From an uncultured Bacteroidales bacterium (GTDB taxonomy: Bacteria; Bacteroidota; Bacteroidia; Bacteroidales; Muribaculaceae): a stretch of 31,188 nt of DNA. Made by a program: the position numbers and the translations under genes. Location: positions 1-31,188 of the forward strand of contig CATZGB010000034.1 of NCBI GenBank assembly GCA_958418815.1, read 5' to 3'. This document shows positions 26,227-31,188 of this stretch, piece by piece. The number at the start of each line of letters is the position of its first letter. The stretch's first letter is position 1. Below the pieces are notes generated by a model. That model saw only the letters and a program-made list of their open reading frames with translations. It had not been told where the DNA came from and did not search any database.

Positions 26227-26274
26227 TTCAGCGGACGGTTATATGGTGACTTCAGCGGACGGTTATGTGGTAAC
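26227..26274. repeat. 24-bp tandem duplication across the DUF5715 stop codon
   Basis: Two adjacent 24-bp units (26227-26250 and 26251-26274) differ at two positions. On the minus strand each unit encodes HITVR followed by a stop. The upstream unit supplies the real C terminus of the DUF5715 protein, and the second is an in-frame but untranslated echo after the stop. Confidence 0.85.
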
Positions 26275-27148
26275 ATGACTGCTTGCGCTCATACTTGACG
26301 TAGCACCTGTCTTGGCGGCGCATGTCCTCGACCACCTCCCCCAGCAGGTTCTTCATGTCCTCCTGGGTGCGGGGGATGGAGGGGGTGTCGCAGATGAACT
26401 TCAGGTATGAGATGTCAAACGTCGTGGCGTAGAGATGGGCCGAGGTGTCGACGGCGTTGCGGTTGCGGCGGCGAAGGCGCTTGACCAGCGCCGGGGTGCG
26501 CAGCACGCTCGTCACCTTTATGCGGTAGTAGCCCCCGCCACGGGCGTTGAGCGAGTCCCTGAAGGCCATGCCGATGTCTTTGAGCAGCGTGTGGGCCTTG
26601 GGGACGAGGTAAGGCACCGAGTGGGTGAGGTTGTCGAGATAATATGCCTCGCATGTCTCCAGGCGTTCGAGCTTTCCGGCCTGCTGCCATACCTGGCGCA
26701 GGTTCTGCAGGGGCTGTATGCCGTTGGCCTCGGCCACCGCGATGTGAAACTTGTTGCTGTCGTTGAAGACCCTGCCGAGCGTGCCACCCAGGCCGTTGAT
26801 TTTCATCTTCACACCTCCGGGGGGCATCGAGTCGTAATGCGCCTCGTAAGGGTTGTGGCCGCGCACGGTGTCATATGGGGCCATCACCGCCATCAGGCGG
26901 CGGTGGCGGCGCGTGGCCTCGTCATCATCGGCGGCGGGAGCGGCCTCCATCCCGGCGGGGGTGAGACCCGAGAGCAACGCCTCGGCCGAGGCGGCGAAAG
27001 CTGCCTCACGGCCCTGCGGCCCGACGGCAATCTTGGCCGATTCATGCAGGACCTCCGTCCCGCGGTCGCTCCCGCAGGAAACCATCCCGCAGGCGACGGC
27101 ACACACCGCCACGGCGACAATCAATAATCTTAACCTGTTTTTTATCAT
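26252..27148 (-). CDS. DUF5715 family lipoprotein with degenerate M15-peptidase-like motifs
   Basis: This is a 298-aa exported protein of the DUF5715 type, function unknown. An N-terminal hydrophobic segment with Cys at residues 20 and 25 (VACGMVSC) suggests a lipoprotein, although neither lipobox is ideal. The C-terminal domain resembles M15 (VanY/D-Ala-D-Ala carboxypeptidase) enzymes. VTSVLRTPALV corresponds to the strand before the active site. SAHLYATTFD keeps the S-x-H-(6)-D zinc-ligand spacing (His238, Asp245), and CYHIT gives a possible third ligand (His294). The catalytic Glu expected three residues before that His is Ser. The frame is open to 27187, but MIKNRLRLL at 27148 begins the signal sequence. 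It leads the operon containing the AsmA-like gene and follows the metK terminator. Confidence 0.82.
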   Translation of the reverse strand: MIKNRLRLLIVAVAVCAVACGMVSCGSDRGTEVLHESAKIAVGPQGREAAFAASAEALLSGLTPAGMEAAPAADDDEATRRHRRLMAVMAPYDTVRGHNPYEAHYDSMPPGGVKMKINGLGGTLGRVFNDSNKFHIAVAEANGIQPLQNLRQVWQQAGKLERLETCEAYYLDNLTHSVPYLVPKAHTLLKDIGMAFRDSLNARGGGYYRIKVTSVLRTPALVKRLRRRNRNAVDTSAHLYATTFDISYLKFICDTPSIPRTQEDMKNLLGEVVEDMRRQDRCYVKYERKQSCYHITVR

Positions 27149-27159
27149 CTTTGTTTTCG

Positions 27160-27167
27160 CAAAGTTA
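27160..27167 (-). promoter_or_regulatory. -7 element for the DUF5715/AsmA-like operon
   Basis: The minus strand reads TAACTTTG (27167-27160), matching TAnnTTTG, only 11 nt before the ATG at 27148. If real, the transcript would be nearly leaderless. It also argues against the upstream start at 27187. No -33 element is evident. Confidence 0.4.
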
Positions 27168-27180
27168 ACCAATTTCGACG

Positions 27181-27222
27181 AAAACACCCCGGCCTGCGGG
27201 AAAAATTTCTCACAGGCCGGGG
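27181..27222 (-). terminator. Intrinsic terminator of metK
   Basis: On the minus strand CCCCGGCCTG (27222-27213) pairs perfectly over 10 bp with CAGGCCGGGG (27196-27187), and TGTTTT follows. It lies about 30 nt after the metK stop codon and separates metK from the DUF5715 operon. Confidence 0.85.
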
Positions 27223-27253
27223 GAATATTGTCCTCAGTATGGTTTCAGGGGAA

Positions 27254-28570
<1,317 letters not shown>

Positions 28571-28573
28571 AGG

Positions 28574-28625
28574 GGTTTTTAGCATTTTTTTCAGTGGTTG
28601 CAAGCAATCAAATTTTTCCACATTT
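28574..28625 (-). ncRNA. SAM-II-like riboswitch aptamer in the metK leader
   Basis: Immediately before metK the minus strand contains TTTGATTGCTTGCAACCAC, a run of A, then ATGCTAAAAA. This resembles the SAM-II core (AUUUG, GCUUGCARCCAC, A-rich linker, GCUAAA). GTGG (28621-28618) can pair with CCAC (28597-28594) as helix P1, and the 3' GCTAAA (28583-28578) would form the pseudoknot side. The aptamer ends about 8 nt before the ATG, so ligand binding could directly block ribosome access. The assignment is from memory of the consensus and was not checked with a covariance model. Confidence 0.75.
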
Positions 28626-28723
28626 CCGGCCTTGGCCATCACAGGGACTCCTGACGGGGCGACACAGCCGGTCGAGATGTAAAGGAACGGCTCTCCGGGA
28701 TTGCTATTTACCGGGCGAGCCTG

Positions 28724-28754
28724 CAAAGTTACAAATTCCCTCCGAGACCTGCAA
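28724..28754 (-). promoter_or_regulatory. Promoter of metK
   Basis: The minus strand has TTG (28754-28752), 20 nt of spacer and TAACTTTG (28731-28724), a strong match to the Bacteroidota -33/-7 pair. Transcription would start near 28717, giving a leader of about 147 nt. The 5' part of the leader has further GC-rich hairpin potential (GGCTC at 28721-28717 with GAGCC at 28693-28689). Confidence 0.75.
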
Positions 28755-28772
28755 CCCCGACACGATACTCCG

Positions 28773-28822
28773 CGCCGGCTTGCGGCCATTCGCATTCACG
28801 AAAACGGGCACACAAGCCGGCG
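28773..28822 (-). terminator. Hairpin after the LRR gene, possible terminator
   Basis: CGCCGGCTTG (28773-28782) and CAAGCCGGCG (28813-28822) form a perfect 10-bp stem around a 30-nt loop, between the LRR stop codon and the metK promoter. No T-run follows on the minus strand, so termination is only suggested by position. Confidence 0.35.
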
Positions 28823-28850
28823 GCAGACCCGGGCTCAGCCGGGGCGGAAA

Positions 28851-30362
28851 TCAGCGGAGGAGCTTCAAGACGGGGGTGGAGCCGTCGGCGAGCTGGAGGC
28901 GCAACAGGAAGACACGGGTGTCGAAGGGGGCGGTGTCGAGGGTCAGACGGGGGTCAGCCGAGGCGCGCGACACGGTCAGGCAGCGGCCCGAGATGTCGTA
29001 GAGCTGGGCGGCGAGGATGTCGCAGTGGGCCTCGACCATCAGCAGCATGCCGTCAAACGAGGCGCGCAACGGGGCGACGAGCTCCTCGGTGACGACGGGG
29101 GTGTTGGAGGATGTCTCGGTGCGCACGTCGAAGTCCTGCCACTGGGGTGTGTCCTTGAAGGTCTCGAAAAGCGCCTGCGGCACATACAGCACGGTGGCCT
29201 CCTGGGGGGTCTCCTCCCAGACGCTCTCACCCAGCGACGGCACGGCGGCGAGCCCTTTCGCGTCGATTTCCGTCAGGTTGGCCCAGCGCTCCATGGCGTT
29301 GTCGTCGAGCGACAGCAGCGACGCGGGGAGGGTGATGGTCTTGGCGGTCATGCCCGAAAGGGCGTATTTGCCTATGCTCTCCACATTGGTGTCCTCAAAG
29401 CCGTCGGCGGTGATGGCGTGGTCGCCGTAGAGGAGGAAGTCGGGAATCCGGTCGATGTCGGCGGCCAGCTGGCCCATCGATACGGCCAGCACGGGGTCGT
29501 TGAAGAACGCGCCGACACCTACCTTGCTTATGCCGTCGCCCATGGCGATGGTGGTCAGCGCGGGGCATCCGGCGAACGCCCAGTCACCGATCACGCTCAG
29601 CGAGCGGCCTGATAGGTCGACGGCGGTCAGCCCCGTGGAGGCGAAAGCCATGTCGCCGATGACGCTCAGCGAGGCGGGGAGCTGGATGGCGGCCAGAGAG
29701 GAGCATCCGGCGAAGGCGCGGTCACCGATGACTCCAAGCGACGCGGGGAGGGTCACAGACGACAGGGCGGCGCAGTTGCGGAATGTCGATACCGGGAGGG
29801 TGTCGACAGCGGCCTTGACGACAGCCGACTCAAGGGCGGGGCAGTCGGCGAACGTCATCACCCCCATGGAGGTAACCGACGCGGGGATTGTGACCGAGCG
29901 CAGGTTTTTCATGCCTGAGAAAGCCCCGTGGCCGATTTTCGTCACGGAGGAGGGTATCACGACAGCCTCGGCGGCGCAACCGCCAAGGGCACCGTCGGCG
30001 ATTTCGGTCAGCCCTGCCGGGAGGGCAAGGGTGGTGAACCGTCCCGACATCAGGGCGCAGTCGGGCAGCGTGTTGGCCTTGGCCTCATACAGCCCCGTCT
30101 CGGTCTTCGCGCCGGAGTAGGCGGCCACGGTGGCGCGGGAGAGGTCGAGCGAGCGCAGGGAGGTCATCTCGCGCAGAAAGTCGAAATCGGCGGCATTGAG
30201 CGCGCCGGTCACGGTCAGTTCGGTCTCCGTGGCGGGGTTGGTCGAGGCGGTCACCGCCTGGCGCAGATCGCCCGGCAACACACTGACAGTCAGTGCAGAA
30301 GCCACGCCGAAGCCACCGGCCACAGCGGCAGCAGATATGAGGAAACGTGAGAATCGATTCAT
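28851..30362 (-). CDS. BspA-like leucine-rich repeat surface protein with a type A sorting-like C terminus
   Basis: This exported 503-aa protein starts with a signal peptide (about 1-23, ISAAAVAGGFGVASA). An N-terminal cap region (about 24-105) is followed by about ten LRR_5/BspA-type repeats of roughly 22-24 aa (about 105-370), for example LPASLGVIGDRAFAGCSSL. Such repeats usually mediate adhesion or protein binding at the cell surface. The last 70 residues contain AAQLYDISGRCLTV and end LADGSTPVLKLLR, resembling the T9SS type A sorting domain. No T9SS gene is visible in the window, so this is tentative. The gene is alone on its strand between the repeat region and metK. No good -7 element was found upstream. 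Confidence 0.88.
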   Translation of the reverse strand: MNRFSRFLISAAAVAGGFGVASALTVSVLPGDLRQAVTASTNPATETELTVTGALNAADFDFLREMTSLRSLDLSRATVAAYSGAKTETGLYEAKANTLPDCALMSGRFTTLALPAGLTEIADGALGGCAAEAVVIPSSVTKIGHGAFSGMKNLRSVTIPASVTSMGVMTFADCPALESAVVKAAVDTLPVSTFRNCAALSSVTLPASLGVIGDRAFAGCSSLAAIQLPASLSVIGDMAFASTGLTAVDLSGRSLSVIGDWAFAGCPALTTIAMGDGISKVGVGAFFNDPVLAVSMGQLAADIDRIPDFLLYGDHAITADGFEDTNVESIGKYALSGMTAKTITLPASLLSLDDNAMERWANLTEIDAKGLAAVPSLGESVWEETPQEATVLYVPQALFETFKDTPQWQDFDVRTETSSNTPVVTEELVAPLRASFDGMLLMVEAHCDILAAQLYDISGRCLTVSRASADPRLTLDTAPFDTRVFLLRLQLADGSTPVLKLLR

Positions 30363-30492
30363 TTTCAGTCGGTTTGTTATAATCCATTATTTTAACTCAA
30401 AAAACCGCCTTTTATTGCCTGAAAGAGAGCAAAAAGCGGAGTGGCCTCCCCGCGGGCGAAACGACTTCAATCCGTGGAATCCGCGGGAAATC

Positions 30493-30595
30493 TATAAAAG
30501 ATTCTTTCAGAATCTCCCGTCTGACGCGGTTACCGGGGGTTACCGGCCTAAAGGCCGCCAACCCCCGGCTAATAATTGATGAATCCTCCGGATTC
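30493..30595. repeat. 103-bp three-hairpin repeat element, copy B
   Basis: This second copy of the element at 11488-11590 has about five substitutions. The AGATTCT, CCGGGGGTT/AACCCCCGG and GAATCC-TCC-GGATTC stems are all intact. The last hairpin overlaps the left arm of the 74-bp inverted repeat. Confidence 0.85.
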
Positions 30596-30652
30596 GTGGG
30601 GATGGTTTCCATAAGGCTTGTGAAATACACGCTGCGTGGGTAGAGGGAAATC
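30579..30652. repeat. Left arm of a 74-bp inverted repeat
   Basis: The arm runs from ATGAATCCTCCGG to GAGGGAAATC and matches the reverse complement of 31059-31132 at 73 of 74 positions. The two arms enclose a 406-bp non-coding core. Confidence 0.9.
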
Positions 30653-30762
30653 CGTGTAATCAATCACAATCATAAATCATAGGAATCTGTTTTAATCCGT
30701 GAAATCCAATCGTGAGCGAAGCGACCCCAATCCGTGAAATCTGCGGAATCTGTGGAATCTGC

Positions 30763-30954
30763 GAGCCTCCACGGGAGCGAAGCGACCCATATTATCTGCG
30801 GAAATCTGCGTATCTGCGGAATCTGCGAGCCTCCACGGGAGCGAAGCGACCCATATTATCTGCGGAAATCTGCGTATCTGCGGAATCTGCGAGCCTCCAC
30901 GGGAGCGAAGCGACCCATATTATCTGCGGAAATCTGCGTATCTGCGGAATCTGC
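30763..30954. repeat. Three perfect 64-bp tandem repeats
   Basis: Units begin at 30763, 30827 and 30891 and are identical. Each starts GAGCCTCCACGGGAGCGAAG and ends ATCTGCGGAATCTGC. Since 64 is not a multiple of 3, the same sequence is read in all three frames by the overlapping open frame, which argues against coding. The first unit is preceded by a degenerate lead-in of AATCTGTGG-type units. Confidence 0.95.
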
Positions 30955-31058
30955 GTGAGTTTTCATCCCCTCAATTGCCCGCGAAGCCCCACGCCATATC
31001 CAAAAGGTCTCACGCTATGTTCTCAAAAAAGGTCTTACGCAGATTACGCGGATACGCA

Positions 31059-31132
31059 GATTTCCCTCTTCCCACGCAGCGTGTATTTCACAAGCCTTAT
31101 GGAAACCATCCCCACGAATCCGGAGGATTCAT
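31059..31132. repeat. Right arm of the 74-bp inverted repeat
   Basis: This is the reverse complement of 30579-30652 with one mismatch. It ends 1 bp before the terminal 51-bp repeat begins at 31134. Confidence 0.9.
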
Positions 31133-31133
31133 T

Positions 31134-31184
31134 AGTATCCGTCCGAAAAAAGCCGACTTGATTATAGATTTTCAAGTCGGCATT
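31134..31184. repeat. Right copy of the 51-bp inverted repeat found at both window ends
   Basis: This is an exact reverse complement of bases 1-51. Four further bases follow to the window end and cannot be compared, because the left copy starts at base 1. Confidence 0.9.
31146..31181 (-). terminator. Intrinsic-terminator-like hairpin, leftward
   Basis: On the minus strand GCCGACTTGA (31181-31172) and TCAAGTCGGC (31161-31152) form a 10-bp stem followed by six T (31151-31146). It would stop leftward transcription entering from beyond the right end. Confidence 0.75.
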
Positions 31185-31188
31185 AGCT

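Larger units (their letters stand above)
30363..31188. repeat. Gene-free composite repeat region at the right end of the window
   Basis: The 826 bp upstream of the LRR gene hold, in order, a short AT-rich leader, the 103-bp hairpin element, the left 74-bp arm, AATCCGTG-type units, the three 64-bp tandem units, inverted CGCAGATT units (about 31036-31061), the right 74-bp arm and the terminal 51-bp repeat. I see no credible gene and no clear promoter for the LRR gene. Confidence 0.8.

Noticed and set aside
28571..28795. N-terminal extension of metK by 75 codons
   Set aside because: It would translate through the promoter and the SAM-II-like aptamer. The conserved MetK N-terminus begins at 28570.
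30763..30954. Regular repeats resembling a CRISPR array
   Set aside because: The 64-bp units are contiguous and identical with no variable spacers, and no cas genes are present.
30712..31161. Open frame of 149 codons over the right repeat region
   Set aside because: It reads the same 64-bp repeat in successive frames and has no recognisable domain; it exists because the repeat lacks stop codons.

Overview
This window looks like chromosomal DNA from a high-GC member of the Bacteroidales, plausibly a Muribaculaceae-type gut bacterium. The order-level call rests on three things: promoters of the Bacteroidota -7 type (TAnnTTTG) with no Shine-Dalgarno sequences, a lipidated TamA-type protein (TamL) paired with TamB, and a SAM-II-like aptamer, DUF5715 lipoprotein and BspA-like leucine-rich repeat protein. 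The family-level call is inference. No phage, plasmid, transposase, CRISPR or rRNA genes are visible.

Layout. (1) 158-4624, minus: a three-gene polysaccharide operon of an AlgD-like nucleotide-sugar dehydrogenase, a heparinase II/III-like protein and a GT4 glycosyltransferase. (2) 4757-5977, plus: an MFS transporter, converging on queF (minus). (3) 6564-8219, minus: an exported C69 dipeptidase, divergent from a secreted multidomain glycoside hydrolase (8438-10858, plus). Their shared promoter region carries two -7/-33 promoters and an inverted repeat. (4) 11085-11326: two identical tRNA-Asn(GUU) genes with a promoter and a strong terminator hairpin. (5) 11363-11902: a gene-free repeat region. 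(6) 11903-28570, all minus: metK, a DUF5715 lipoprotein, a large AsmA-like protein, a PLP aminotransferase, tyrS, a diacylglycerol-kinase-type lipid kinase, tamB and tamL. (7) 28851-30362, minus: a BspA-like LRR protein with a type A sorting-like tail. (8) 30363-31188: a second gene-free repeat region.

How the genes relate. The tamB-tamL pair (ATGA overlap), the AsmA-like protein and the lipid kinase all point to envelope and outer-membrane biogenesis, interleaved with housekeeping genes. metK has a promoter, a leader with a SAM-II-like aptamer ending about 8 nt before the start codon, and an intrinsic terminator, so it looks like a self-contained feedback-regulated unit.

Most of the unexplained structure is in the two gene-free regions. 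They share a 103-bp element with three hairpins and many AATCTGCG/AATCCGTG-type short repeats. The right-hand region also has three perfect 64-bp tandem units inside a 554-bp block bounded by 74-bp inverted repeats. The window begins and ends with the same 51-bp sequence in inverted orientation, containing a terminator-like hairpin. This could be a real flanking repeat or simply where an assembly contig broke.
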